DNA of 64,000 nt from NCBI RefSeq assembly GCF_002763455.1, contig NZ_NIXK01000002.1, positions 534,623-598,622 on the forward strand. The letters run 5' to 3'. The position numbers and the translations under genes are program-made. This document shows, piece after piece, positions 24,414 through 33,592 of this stretch (within the stretch, counting starts at the first letter, position 1; each line of letters starts with the position of its first letter). The notes under the pieces were generated by a model. It was not told where the DNA came from. It saw only the letters and a list, made by a program, of their open reading frames with translations, and ran no database searches. This DNA comes from Lentibacillus sediminis (GTDB taxonomy: Bacteria > Bacillota > Bacilli > Bacillales > Amphibacillaceae).

Positions 24414-26360
24414 ATGGCGTTAAATGTTGCACAAAAATTGATAAAAGACCATCTTGTTTCCGGAGAAATGAATCCGGGAGAAGAAATCAGCCTGAAAATT
24501 GACCAGACGCTCACCCAGGATGCCACAGGCACGATGGTGATGCTTGAGCTGGAAGCAATGGGTTTGGATTATGCCAAAACAGATGCTTCCGCACAATATG
24601 TGGACCATAATTTAATTCAGGTTGACAGCAAAAACCCTGATGACCACCTCTTCCTGGAAAGCGCTGCCAGACGATTCGGCCTGTATTTTTCCAGACCTGG
24701 AAACGGTGTCAGCCACCCGGTTCATATGCAGAGGCTTGCTGTTCCCGGCAAGACACTGCTCGGTTCTGACAGCCACACTTGTGCCAACGGATGTATGGGA
24801 ATGCTGGCGATGGGTGCAGGCGGAATCGATGTTGCCATGGCGATTGCCGGAGAACCAATATACATTACAATGCCAAAAGTTTTCGGCATAAAATTGACCG
24901 GTGAGCTCCCGGACTGGGTCAGTGCCAAAGATGTTATTCTGGAGCTGCTCCGCCGTTATGATGTGAAAGGCGGAGTCGGAAAAATCCTGGAATTCTATGG
25001 ACCTGGACTCGATAACCTGACAGCAATGGACCGGCATGTCATCGCCAATATGGGTGCCGAACTTGGAGCCACCACAACAGTTTTTCCATCTGATGAAGAG
25101 ATACATCGCTTTATGACCCTGCAAAACCGGGAAGATGACTGGGTAGAAATTAAGGCGGACGCTGGTGCAACGTATGATCTGGAGGATGAAATTAATCTTT
25201 CGGAATTGGAACCGCTTGTGTCCAAACCATCTAGTCCGGGAAATGTGGTTTCTGTTACAGAAGTTGCCGGAACACCAATTTACCAATCCTATATCGGATC
25301 TTCCGCAAACCCGGGATACCGTGATTTTGCAATAGCCGCTGAAATGGTTAAAGATCGAACCATTTCGCCGGGACTTTCCTTTGATATCAACCCGACTTCC
25401 CGGCAAATGCTCACTAATTTGGTGGAAGACCTCCACATTGCAAGTCTTTTGCAATCTGGCGCAAGACTGCACCAGGCAGGCTGTAATGGCTGCATCGGCA
25501 TGGGGCAAGCACCAGCATCTGGAAGAAACAGTCTCCGAACAACACCAAGAAATTTCCCCGGGCGCTCAGGCACGAAGGAAGACAGTGTGTATCTTTCCGG
25601 TCCGGAAGTTGCCGCAGCCTCCGCGCTTAAGGGAGAAATCACCGACCCTCGGACACTGGATTTCCCATATCCAAAGGTCACCGAAGCAAAGAATGTCAAT
25701 GTCGATGACCGTCTGCTTGATAAACCGATTCCGCCTAAAGAAGCGAAACAGGTGCAGTTAAGTAAAGGGCCGAATATTGTTTCCATCCCGGAAATGGATG
25801 AACTGCCAGATACATTGGAAATACCGGTCCTCTTAAAAGTCGGTGACAATGTCTCTACCGATGAGATTCTGGCCGGCGGCGCGCGGGTGCTTCCGTTCCG
25901 CAGTAATTTGCCGGAAATCAGCAATTTCACCTTTGAAGGTGTGGATACTACTTACGTAGAACGCGCGAAAGACAGCAAGAACGCTGGCGGTCATGCTATT
26001 GTCGGCGGCTATAATTACGGGCAGGGCTCAAGCCGTGAACATGCCGCCCTTGCTCCAAGATACCTTGGCCTGCGTGCAGTTATCGTAAAGGACTATGCGA
26101 GAATCCACTGGCAAAACCTGATCAATTTCGGTATTCTGCCGCTCAAATTTACTGATGAAAAAGATTACGAAAAACTGGAGCAGGAAGATGTGCTTACTTT
26201 CAGTGATTTGCGCAACCAATTGAAACAGGGAGATGCGCTTACCGCGACTATCGAAACAAAGAATGAAGACATCCAAGTGGAACATAACTTAACTTCAAGA
26301 CAAAAAGACATTGTCCTGCATGGCGGATTAATCAATTGGACCAAAGCAAGACAGGGCTAA
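24414..26360 (+). CDS. Short-form aconitate hydratase
   Basis: This 648-aa enzyme isomerises citrate and isocitrate with a [4Fe-4S] cluster. Cluster cysteines are Cys123 in DSHTCANG and two in GCNGCIGMG (about 355). The swivel domain carries GQGSSREHAA. It is much shorter than the usual Bacillus CitB (about 900 aa) and fits the compact Aquifex/archaeal-type clade. ATG 24414 follows AAAGGAGGA. The frame continues upstream through a repeat but without a ribosome site. Whether it is the main aconitase here cannot be told. Confidence 0.88.
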   Translation: MALNVAQKLIKDHLVSGEMNPGEEISLKIDQTLTQDATGTMVMLELEAMGLDYAKTDASAQYVDHNLIQVDSKNPDDHLFLESAARRFGLYFSRPGNGVSHPVHMQRLAVPGKTLLGSDSHTCANGCMGMLAMGAGGIDVAMAIAGEPIYITMPKVFGIKLTGELPDWVSAKDVILELLRRYDVKGGVGKILEFYGPGLDNLTAMDRHVIANMGAELGATTTVFPSDEEIHRFMTLQNREDDWVEIKADAGATYDLEDEINLSELEPLVSKPSSPGNVVSVTEVAGTPIYQSYIGSSANPGYRDFAIAAEMVKDRTISPGLSFDINPTSRQMLTNLVEDLHIASLLQSGARLHQAGCNGCIGMGQAPASGRNSLRTTPRNFPGRSGTKEDSVYLSGPEVAAASALKGEITDPRTLDFPYPKVTEAKNVNVDDRLLDKPIPPKEAKQVQLSKGPNIVSIPEMDELPDTLEIPVLLKVGDNVSTDEILAGGARVLPFRSNLPEISNFTFEGVDTTYVERAKDSKNAGGHAIVGGYNYGQGSSREHAALAPRYLGLRAVIVKDYARIHWQNLINFGILPLKFTDEKDYEKLEQEDVLTFSDLRNQLKQGDALTATIETKNEDIQVEHNLTSRQKDIVLHGGLINWTKARQG

Positions 26361-26368
26361 AAAGTTTT

Positions 26369-26400
26369 AAAGAGTGTCCGGACCCCGGATACTCTTTTTT
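26369..26400 (+). terminator. Terminator after aconitase
   Basis: AAAGAGTGTCCGG pairs with CCGGATACTCT around ACC (one G-T pair) and is followed by six T. Confidence 0.9.
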
Positions 26401-26415
26401 AATGCTTAGGAAAAA

Positions 26416-26770
26416 TTATAAATCACGCATATTGTGAATAGCAGAGCCTGGGGATGCCACGGCCATCTCCAGAGCTAAAGCTGTGTGGACTTCCCTCCCC
26501 TTCGTACGATAAGTCAACATCGGCTCGGTTAAAGGATGGCCGGCTAATTACGGCCTTTGCGGCCAACGCCGTCATACCCCTATGAAGGGGTGTGTTTCCT
26601 TTATCTCCTCCGAAGGAATGATCAGCTAAACTCGCCGCTTTGCGCGGCAACGCTGATCCACCTGGCATGGCCAGACGCAGTCCATACGTCGCTACGACGC
26701 ACAGGACGTGCTAGTACAGGCGTTGCCACAGGACGTGGCGTTCTTAGCCTGTAAGGGCGCTTCCGCTTTT
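26416..26770 (-). repeat. Family B intergenic repeat, copy 1
   Basis: About 350 bp nearly identical in layout to 59934-60240. On the minus strand it begins AAAGCGGAAGCGCC two bases after the stop codon of the FhuB-like gene. It continues through GGCATGGCCAG-like, CCGCGCAAAGCGGCG, AGGAGATAAAGGAAACAC and ACTTATCGTACGG segments and ends near a GTGAATAGC-type motif. This copy has about 55 extra bases with ACAGGACGTG twice. Several internal palindromes suggest a structured RNA or mobile repeat. Confidence 0.75.
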
Positions 26771-26771
26771 G

Positions 26772-28814
26772 TTAATCTGCACGTTTTTTCATCAGCCAGA
26801 GGAAATATGGCGCACCGATAATCGCTACGACAATCCCGGCAGGAATCTCATTCGGTGCCAGCAATGTCCGGCTAATGAGATCCGCTGTGACCATCAACAG
26901 CCCGCCAATCAGTACAGCAACCGGCAGAACTCGCTGATTAGCAGATCCTGCAAGCAAACGGGCGAAATGTGGTGCAATCAGTCCAACAAAACCAATCGTA
27001 CCCACTGCGGCTACACTGAAGGCAGCAAGTACTGTTGCCAAGAGCGCCAGATAAAAGCGAACACTCATCACCCGAATGCCCAACCCCTTTGCCGTATCAT
27101 CGCCTAATGCCAATGTGTCCACTATTTTAATCAATAAAAACACCAGTGGGAGCAAAATGACAGCAGGCCAAAGCAGGTAGTAAAACAGCTCCGTCCAACC
27201 TCTCGCATAAGTAGTTCCCGACAACCAAGTCAAAGCGGAAGCAACACCCATATCCGCCTGCACGACTAAGATCTGAATAATTGCAGATCCAAAAGCCGAT
27301 ACACCAATTCCCAATAATGCCAAGATCGTAGGCTGGAATCTGGCGCGGATAGCCAGGCCCATGACAAGCATAAAAAATATAAACGCTCCGACCATTGCCC
27401 CGAGCGGCACCCAAACAGCAGATACCCCCCACAAATACATCATTACTAACGCACCTGCACCAGCGCCTGAGGTAATGCCAATAACAGATGGATCAGCGAG
27501 CGGATTCCTGAGCACACCTTGATAAATCAGCCCACTCACTGCCAGAAGCATGCCGCTCACTAAAGCAACAAGGGCACGCGGAAGACGGAGATCCAGCATC
27601 AGCCCTCGCATGAATGCTTCTTCCTCGCCGAAAAGCGCCTGAAAAGCAAGAAGCGGTTCAAACCCATAATTGCCGGTGGCCAGACTAACTGCAAGAGCCA
27701 ACATGACAACGATGCCTAAAAGCGGAATCAAGAGGTTGAGCGGGATCCCTCCAGTTGCCTTTCCGGGAAGAACAGACGTATCTTTCTCCCCGTAACTTCC
27801 CTTCCTTTGCCGCAGCACTAAATATATCAGCCACGGTGCCCCAATTAATGCCGTTATTGCTCCTACAGGCAATTCGGAAAAGGACGGGTCGATGATCCTT
27901 GCCGCAATATCGGCACCCAGGAGAACATTCCCTCCCCAAATAAACGAAGCAATTGTTAGCGGAAGATGATTTTGATAGCTGATCAGCTTAATAATATGCG
28001 GTGCAATCAATCCGACAAATCCAATTGGCCCGACAACACTTACGGTAACCGATGTCAATAGGACCGCTGCTACAGTTGCCGTCAATTTCACCGTGTTGAC
28101 ATGCTGGCCGAGAGCAACAGCAACATCATCCCCCAGCTTCAAGGTATCTAACTTTCTCCCCATTGCCAGAATCACCAAGAGGCCTGCAGCTATGACAGGC
28201 AAAGCAAACTGCACACCACTCCAGTCATTTTGTACCAGTGTTCCTGATCCCCACAAAAACAGACCGGCTGTTTCATTTTCATAAAAAATTTGCAGCACGC
28301 TGGTCAACGAAGAAAACAAAAAGGTGACAATCATACCTGCCAATACCATACGGACAGGCGTTGCTTTATTTCCCCCTGATAATATAAATACAGCAGCAAA
28401 TGTAAAAATACCGCCAAAAAAAGCAGGCGCTATTCCATTTCCGAATAATGCCGCCGGGAAAAAGACCGTTGCTGCAACCACCGCAAAATAGGTGCCGGCA
28501 TGGATGCCAAGTGTACTTGCTGAAGCCAGCGGGTTTTTGGTGACACGCTGCAGCACCACCCCTGCCACCGCCAGGGCTCCTCCAGCGAGAATCCCTATCA
28601 CTGCCCGCGGCAGCCGCAATATTCGTACGGTGTGATGACTTAGGGTATCTTCCGGCACGAAAATCGCCTGGACGACGGTCTCCAGTGGAATTTCAACACT
28701 GCCCTGATTAATATGTATGAACGTAAGAATGCACAAAAGCACGGCCCCACCACCAAAGGTGAGAACCGCCCTAATGGAGTGTTGCAACATGTTATTCATC
28801 TGCAGATCACTCAT
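26772..28814 (-). CDS. Fused FecCD-type siderophore permease (FhuB-like)
   Basis: The 680-aa protein is two FecCD permease halves joined in tandem, as in FhuB. The first half has LRLPRAVIGILAGGALAVAG and GPIGFVGLIAPH, the second LRLPRALVALVSGMLLAVSG and GTIGFVGLIAPH, each with about ten membrane spans. It imports ferric siderophores with a binding lipoprotein and an ATPase. Its ATG overlaps the stop of the binding protein by 8 nt, but that gene is frameshifted here. No ATPase gene is adjacent. Expected to be under the Fur box at 30423. Confidence 0.9.
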   Translation of the reverse strand: MSDLQMNNMLQHSIRAVLTFGGGAVLLCILTFIHINQGSVEIPLETVVQAIFVPEDTLSHHTVRILRLPRAVIGILAGGALAVAGVVLQRVTKNPLASASTLGIHAGTYFAVVAATVFFPAALFGNGIAPAFFGGIFTFAAVFILSGGNKATPVRMVLAGMIVTFLFSSLTSVLQIFYENETAGLFLWGSGTLVQNDWSGVQFALPVIAAGLLVILAMGRKLDTLKLGDDVAVALGQHVNTVKLTATVAAVLLTSVTVSVVGPIGFVGLIAPHIIKLISYQNHLPLTIASFIWGGNVLLGADIAARIIDPSFSELPVGAITALIGAPWLIYLVLRQRKGSYGEKDTSVLPGKATGGIPLNLLIPLLGIVVMLALAVSLATGNYGFEPLLAFQALFGEEEAFMRGLMLDLRLPRALVALVSGMLLAVSGLIYQGVLRNPLADPSVIGITSGAGAGALVMMYLWGVSAVWVPLGAMVGAFIFFMLVMGLAIRARFQPTILALLGIGVSAFGSAIIQILVVQADMGVASALTWLSGTTYARGWTELFYYLLWPAVILLPLVFLLIKIVDTLALGDDTAKGLGIRVMSVRFYLALLATVLAAFSVAAVGTIGFVGLIAPHFARLLAGSANQRVLPVAVLIGGLLMVTADLISRTLLAPNEIPAGIVVAIIGAPYFLWLMKKRAD

Positions 28815-29800
28815 TTACCAACGCATCAGTGACTTGCTCTGTCAGTACTTTAGCTGAGAGCGGTCCACCGAAAGTCCATGTGTCGCCAGGCAGGGCATGG
28901 GTGTTTCCTTCCTGGACAAAGCTGAGATTTTCCCATACCGGGTTTCCTTGCAGCTGATTTTCAGATATTATCCTCTTCCTGAACGATATAGAGAAATTCC
29001 AGGTTTTCTCCCTGAAAATTTTGCAGTGCTTCAACATTTACTTCACTGTAGCCGTAAGTCTCCAGTGTGTCTGACTGGTAAGCATTTTCAAGACCGAGGC
29101 TGTTGATCACCTGGGCAACAATTGAATTATTGGTGAACAGGCGCAAAGTCGGTGCATTCTGCGCTGTGAATGCCTGGGTAGCAATATACGAGTTTCCTTC
29201 CAACCCAGCTTCTGCGATGCGCTGTTTCTGTTCTTCCACAAAGGAATCGAGATCTGTTAAGACTTGTTCTGCTTCTGCTTCTTTATCAACGATCGTCGCC
29301 ATTTTCTCGAACTCATTGATCATGTTCTGGTATTGGTCCTGGACAGCTTCTTCCCCATAAGGAGCAAAAGTTACAACAGGAGCAATGTCATTCAGGGCAT
29401 CCAGATGTGCTTCATGCCGGTATTTCACAGCAATAATCAAGTCGGGATCGAGTCTCGAGATCGCTTCCAGATTCGGTTCCTGCCGTGTCCCGACATCCAC
29501 GACACTATCATCCAGTTCTTTATCGATATTTACCCATTGATTATAACCGTCTACATCCGCAACACCTGCCGGCTGCATACCTAATGCCAGCAGATTTTCC
29601 GCATAGGACCATTCCAGCACAACGATGTCTTCCGGTATACCTTCAATGGTTTGTTCCCCCATAGCATCTTCAATCGAAAGGCTTCGTTCATTAGGCGTAT
29701 CGCTGGATTCACCAGCCGATTCATTCTCTTCCCCGGTGCTTCCGCATGCTGCAAGCACACCTAATAACAGTATCGCTAAAAATAAACCAATTTTTTTCAT
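28807..29800 (-). pseudogene. Frameshifted siderophore-binding lipoprotein
   Basis: The gene starts at 29800 (overlapping the nitroreductase stop as ATGA) with a lipoprotein signal, FLAILLLGVLAACGS. A periplasmic-binding-type body follows (DIVVLEWSYAENLLALG, SRLDPDLIIAVKYRHEAHL, YIATQAFTAQNAPTL). At 28961-28966 the frame ends at TGA. Another frame continues with NQLQGNPVWENLSF and WTFGGPLSAKVLTEQ to a stop overlapping the permease start. One base extra or two missing explains it: a true frameshift or a sequence error. Confidence 0.8.
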
Positions 29801-30414
29801 TCTGCTCTCTCTCCCTTTATTTGTGATGTATGTATCCATTCAAGGCTTTCTCCCATGGCAGACCGCTCTTTTGCTTCCGGTATTTTTTTCGGATAGCCAG
29901 CCTGCACAACTGCAACAAGTTTATGTTTTTCCGGGCTAAGACCAACATCCCGAATAAATATTTCATCAAGCAGGGTTTGCTTCGCCGTCCACATCGTCCC
30001 GATTCCTTTTTCCCAAGCCAGCAGCTGGAAATTCTGGATAAATGCGCAAACCGCAGCGAAGTTTTCATCATCCACATAGCCGCCATCATCTTGTTTTTCC
30101 ATGTAAAATAAAATGTGATAAGGAACAGAATTGAAAAAACGGTCATAGCCCTGTCGTGCCTTTGCCAGTTTGTCCGGCTGCTTCGTTTTCAATAAACCGA
30201 GCCGAATATAGCTGTCCACCACCTTCTCCCCGAAAGAAGAACGCGCGCTGTCTTCATATATTTTCAGTTTCCAGGGCTCTCTCATGTGATGATTTGGAGC
30301 ATATGCTGCTGTATTAAATAAATGTAAAAGTTCATCCTTATCCATCTTGTCTGGTTTATATTCAAGAATAGTACGCCTGCTTCGTATCATTTCCGTCAGT
30401 TCCATCTTATACAC
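29797..30414 (-). CDS. Nitroreductase-family FMN protein in a siderophore operon
   Basis: This 205-aa nitroreductase-superfamily protein has RSRRTILEYKPD for FMN binding (about 11-22), AAYAPNHHMREPWKL, VCAFIQNFQLLAWEKGIGTMW and VVQAGYP. It is the first gene of an operon with a siderophore-binding protein and a fused permease. Overlapping stop/start codons and an upstream Fur box point to iron metabolism. Reductive release of iron from an imported siderophore is a plausible inference. The start follows TAGGAGGTG. Confidence 0.88.
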   Translation of the reverse strand: MYKMELTEMIRSRRTILEYKPDKMDKDELLHLFNTAAYAPNHHMREPWKLKIYEDSARSSFGEKVVDSYIRLGLLKTKQPDKLAKARQGYDRFFNSVPYHILFYMEKQDDGGYVDDENFAAVCAFIQNFQLLAWEKGIGTMWTAKQTLLDEIFIRDVGLSPEKHKLVAVVQAGYPKKIPEAKERSAMGESLEWIHTSQIKGERAE

Positions 30415-30422
30415 CTCCTAAT

Positions 30423-30442
30423 TGAAAACGATTATCATTCTC
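30423..30442. promoter_or_regulatory. Fur box upstream of the nitroreductase-siderophore operon
   Basis: TGAAAACGATTATCA (30423-30437) fits the 7-1-7 Fur pattern TGATAATnATTATCA with two or three mismatches, and overlapping ATTATCATTCTCG adds a second register. It lies immediately upstream of the operon start. Confidence 0.75.
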
Positions 30443-30549
30443 GTTATTATCTTATTCGATTACACTGTTGCTGTCAAACTAATTTTCGTAAATATTCGTA
30501 TTTAAAGTGTGCTGTGGTAAAATAGAAGGAGAATGGGAGGGGGATTATA

Positions 30550-30835
30550 ATGATTGTTTATTACGATGGCTTCTGCAAAATATGTACCGCACCTCCACAA
30601 TCTCGCAGAAATTGGATTGGCGGAAGAAGCTCATTTTTTTCCTCCTTCCGCACATTGGATAGCTGAGTTGGAATAAAGCCTCCATGTTTCCAGTGGCGGG
30701 CGGTGGTTCAAAGGGTATAAGGCGATCCTGGAAATTGCAAAATTATCGCCCGTGATGTGGCTGATCCTGCCGTTTTTGTATCTGCCTGAAATGGCTTGGA
30801 CTGGGGGATGTTATTTATCAATAAATCGCCGATAG
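30550..30835 (+). pseudogene. Decayed DCC-family (DUF393) thiol-oxidoreductase gene
   Basis: After a strong GGAGGGGG ribosome site the frame reads MIVYYDGFCKICT, the DCC-family N-terminus with CxxC. It then shifts by one base. The next frame gives HNLAEIGLAEEAHFF, hits an in-frame TAA, and continues with GGRWFKGYKAILEIAKLSP and PFLYLPEMAW to an INRR end, the usual DCC C-terminal pattern. One frameshift plus one nonsense codon indicate an inactive gene. Confidence 0.75.
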
Positions 30836-30903
30836 CCGCAAACTGGTGCCGGTGAATCAATGCAAGGACGGAGAAGCCTGCAGAATCGATGTCAGAGAGT
30901 AGT

Positions 30904-31773
30904 TTATTCCCCTCGAAAATACTCTGCACTCTCAGAGGTAAAGAGTCTGACAGCCATTCGTCCGTTTGTGGAATTTGCGCGGATCAGGACAGGCTGATTA
31001 TACTCATTTTTAAACACGAAATCCGGTCCCCACCAGCTTACCGTAGCATCACGGCCTGGTGGTACATATGGCACGGAGCGGCTGTGGGCATAACGCTCCA
31101 CAATTTGAATGCCTTTTAAGTCCACGGCATTAAACAGTGTCGAGGAGACCTGACAGATGCCGCCGCCAATATCCTCTGAAAGCTCACCCTTCACGATCAC
31201 GGGTGCCTGCTTATAGCCCCTTTCCGCTGTGCGTTCACCGACAACTTCATTGAATGAGAACCTCTTTCCCGGAAAAACCACATGATTATCGATCGCTTCT
31301 GTGGCGAGCTGGATATTGTGGGAACGTTCTTTATTGCTCTCGCGAAAATTTGTTGCATAGCTGCCAATTTCCTTCTCGCTTATTTCCATAAGCAGTGCCT
31401 CATCCACTCGGGGATGAATCGCCATACCAGGAACGGTCACTCCCTCGTTTTCGCTTGAGTAAAAAGCCTCACGGAATACTTTCTCAAACTGCTGCTTATC
31501 GAGTGTGTAGCCGGGTTTTTCTTCCATCAGTTTCCCGTGCTCGTCAAAAGCAGCATTTTCTGGAGCCTGGTACATTTTTTCCTCAAGGGTTTTCATCAGA
31601 AAATCAAGCCTCACCTCATCAATAAATGCCTTGTCCAGGTACGGCAATTCGTATTGGTCAATTTCCACTTTCTCCAGTGTTATTACAGGCTCATCCGCAG
31701 ATGCCGCTTCTGCAGAAAGTTCACCAATGGAAAAAACGATAAATAATATAGCCGCAAATCGTGCAGTTTTCAT
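30904..31773 (-). CDS. VanW-family exported protein
   Basis: The 289-aa product has a signal peptide (hydrophobic 5-22, AEAASA cleavage region), an N-terminal domain, and a C-terminal VanW domain with VVFPGKRFSFNEVVG, GGGICQVSSTLFNA and DATVSWWGPDFVF. VanW proteins are extracytoplasmic; B. subtilis YoaR and spore-former relatives are similar, without a defined reaction. The ATG near 31773 follows GGGAGGTG; the frame extends to 31809 without support. Confidence 0.85.
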   Translation of the reverse strand: MKTARFAAILFIVFSIGELSAEAASADEPVITLEKVEIDQYELPYLDKAFIDEVRLDFLMKTLEEKMYQAPENAAFDEHGKLMEEKPGYTLDKQQFEKVFREAFYSSENEGVTVPGMAIHPRVDEALLMEISEKEIGSYATNFRESNKERSHNIQLATEAIDNHVVFPGKRFSFNEVVGERTAERGYKQAPVIVKGELSEDIGGGICQVSSTLFNAVDLKGIQIVERYAHSRSVPYVPPGRDATVSWWGPDFVFKNEYNQPVLIRANSTNGRMAVRLFTSESAEYFRGE

Positions 31774-31810
31774 TTGTACACCTCCCATTTTAGTATGGGA
31801 AAATGGCACA

Positions 31811-31837
31811 AAAATAACCGGAGTTTCCCCCGGTTTT
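31811..31837 (-). terminator. Terminator of the 83-aa membrane protein
   Basis: On the minus strand AACCGGGGG and TCCGGTT form a stem followed by ATTTTTG, immediately after the stop codon. Confidence 0.75.
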
Positions 31838-32089
31838 CTATAGAAGGTAAAAGGCTAATGCGGCAAGTGCAAGAATAATCGTCACAGAATAAATCCAGAG
31901 CTGCGTCGGCACATTGCTGGAAAGAGATGATTTTTCATATTCCAGGGACCGCTTCAGTTCTTCCTCGTGCGTCTCCCCTTCTTCCTCGTATTTCTTCATC
32001 TTTTTTTCTTCCTGACGAAATGCAAAAAAGGTACCTCCCACAGCCGCAATAAACAGCACAACGAGAAATACTATAAGCCCAGTGCTCAT
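31838..32089 (-). CDS. Small two-span membrane protein
   Basis: This 83-aa protein has an N-terminal membrane span (about 4-24), a highly charged Glu/Lys middle (EEKKMKKYEEEGETHEEELK) and a C-terminal span (LWIYSVTIILALAALAFYLL). There is a GGAGG-type ribosome site. I do not recognise a family. It sits upstream of the VanW gene in the same direction, separated by its own terminator. Confidence 0.65.
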   Translation of the reverse strand: MSTGLIVFLVVLFIAAVGGTFFAFRQEEKKMKKYEEEGETHEEELKRSLEYEKSSLSSNVPTQLWIYSVTIILALAALAFYLL

Positions 32090-32171
32090 CGTCTTTCCTC
32101 CTTGTCAATAATGCTTGGCATCTGGCTCATTCATTATTATATAGATATTTTAATGGCAATCTTTTTTTCCT

Positions 32172-32211
32172 GAAAAACGGCCATGCGGCTTGATGCCGGA
32201 TGGCCGTTTTC
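32172..32211 (-). terminator. Terminator after the 32-aa gene
   Basis: AAAACGGCCATCCGGC-type arms pair across a TTGA-region loop with T runs on both strands. Confidence 0.85.
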
Positions 32212-32214
32212 TGT

Positions 32215-32313
32215 TTAACGAAATTCTCTTGTATCCTCCAGGTAATCGCTCAATAACCGGTACCCCACCAAAGAAGTGAGGACGAGCAATATCCCGCAGA
32301 CTGTGTTTTTCAT
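32215..32313 (-). CDS. Possible micro-protein, 32 aa
   Basis: An ATG 10 nt after GGAGGAGG opens a 32-codon frame. The product has a hydrophobic N-terminus (CGILLVLTSLVGYRLL) and a charged tail (SDYLEDTREFR). It ends 4 nt before a strong terminator. Position, ribosome site and terminator suggest a real small membrane peptide; no family is recognised. Confidence 0.5.
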   Translation of the reverse strand: MKNTVCGILLVLTSLVGYRLLSDYLEDTREFR

Positions 32314-32377
32314 TACCAAAGGACCTCCTCCATGTAGATTGTCAACTCTTCACGGCAGTTTCACTGACCATGTGCAA

Positions 32378-33592
32378 TTAAAATGGGCGTACTTTTCCTT
32401 TTTTCAGCATTAATTTCGTACCACCGAGCATGAACAGAGAACGATTGTCCACCACTTTTTTCATTGCAGCAGCTGATTTTCCTTGAAGTTTATAGTCATT
32501 GAAAACATTTCCGATGCCGTCATTAACCCCAAGTGAAGCTACAGTTCCCTTGCTCTTGAAGACGAAATCCTCCAATGGTCGGCCAGTGAGGAGTGCACGG
32601 ACATTATTTGCCGCTGTTTCTGCTTCCTGCATGGCCAGCTGCGCAGTTGGTGCATACGGGCGATCCTCTTCTTTGTTCCAGACCCATGAGCAGTCTCCAA
32701 GCACGAAAATATTTTCTTCCCCTGGCAAACGCAGATCTGCATCGACATTTACTTTTCCTTTTACTAATTCAAAACCGGAATTAGTCAGCACGCTGCTACC
32801 TTTTACCCCGCCAGTCCATATAGACGTTCCTGCTTTGATCAATTCATTGTCATCCCCAACAATGAAACCTTCCGATGTACACTCGGAAATTGGTGCACCA
32901 ATCCGGAATTCCACACCGCGGTCTTCCAATGATTGTTTTGCATAGGAAACCAAGTCTTTGTCAAACATCGGTAAAATCGATGGAGCTGCTTCCACATTGA
33001 TGATGCGGACTTTGCTGCGGTCGATATCGTATTTTTTGCAGAGCTCCGGCACTTTTTCGGCCAGCTCGCCAACCAATTCGATACCGGTGAATCCAGCTCC
33101 GCCAACCAGAATGTTCAAGCTGTTCTCATCTGGATTTTCCTCCGTATTGTACTTGGCAAATTGATACTCAATATGCTCACTGATCAGGCGGCTGGAATCA
33201 ATGTCTTCAATTGCAAAGGCATGTTCCGCCATTCCCTTAATGCCAAAGTCATTGGATTCAAAACCGAGTCCAAATACCAGATAGTCATACGGAATTTCAC
33301 TGTTTTCCAGCTCGACAGTCTGCTCTTCTTTGTTTGCTTTGACGACAGAATCATAAACGAGGCGCACTCTCTTTTGATTGACGACATCGCTGATCATCAC
33401 GCGTGCCTGGTTTGGATTGATGGTTCCTGCAGCCACCTCATGAAGCCAGGTCGACTCATAATGGTAATTATGCTTGTTGACGAGCACAATTTCCGCCTCT
33501 TCCGGCAGCAGTTTCTTGGTTAAGTGTCTGACGGTTGTCAGACCGGCATATCCTGCGCCCAGTACGACAACTCTTGGTTTAATGGTAGTCAT
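32378..33592 (-). CDS. ndh: Type II NADH dehydrogenase
   Basis: This 404-aa single-subunit NADH:menaquinone reductase (NDH-2, YjlD-like) feeds electrons into the respiratory chain without pumping protons. It has the FAD-binding GAGYAGLTT (12-20), the NAD-binding GGAGFTGIELVGEL (about 164-177), the FAD motif FVLGDCSW and APTAQLAMQEA for quinone-site contacts. A C-terminal amphipathic region should bind the membrane. TATAAT lies about 35 nt upstream of the start; no clear Rex site is seen. The ribosome site is AGGAGGG. Confidence 0.93.
   Translation of the reverse strand: MTTIKPRVVVLGAGYAGLTTVRHLTKKLLPEEAEIVLVNKHNYHYESTWLHEVAAGTINPNQARVMISDVVNQKRVRLVYDSVVKANKEEQTVELENSEIPYDYLVFGLGFESNDFGIKGMAEHAFAIEDIDSSRLISEHIEYQFAKYNTEENPDENSLNILVGGAGFTGIELVGELAEKVPELCKKYDIDRSKVRIINVEAAPSILPMFDKDLVSYAKQSLEDRGVEFRIGAPISECTSEGFIVGDDNELIKAGTSIWTGGVKGSSVLTNSGFELVKGKVNVDADLRLPGEENIFVLGDCSWVWNKEEDRPYAPTAQLAMQEAETAANNVRALLTGRPLEDFVFKSKGTVASLGVNDGIGNVFNDYKLQGKSAAAMKKVVDNRSLFMLGGTKLMLKKGKVRPF

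Noticed and set aside
26423..26668. Frames inside the family B repeats (also 59925-60191) sharing an MPGGSALPRKAA start
   Set aside because: The similarity is that of the repeat DNA; the frames are not preserved through the copies and have no ribosome site.
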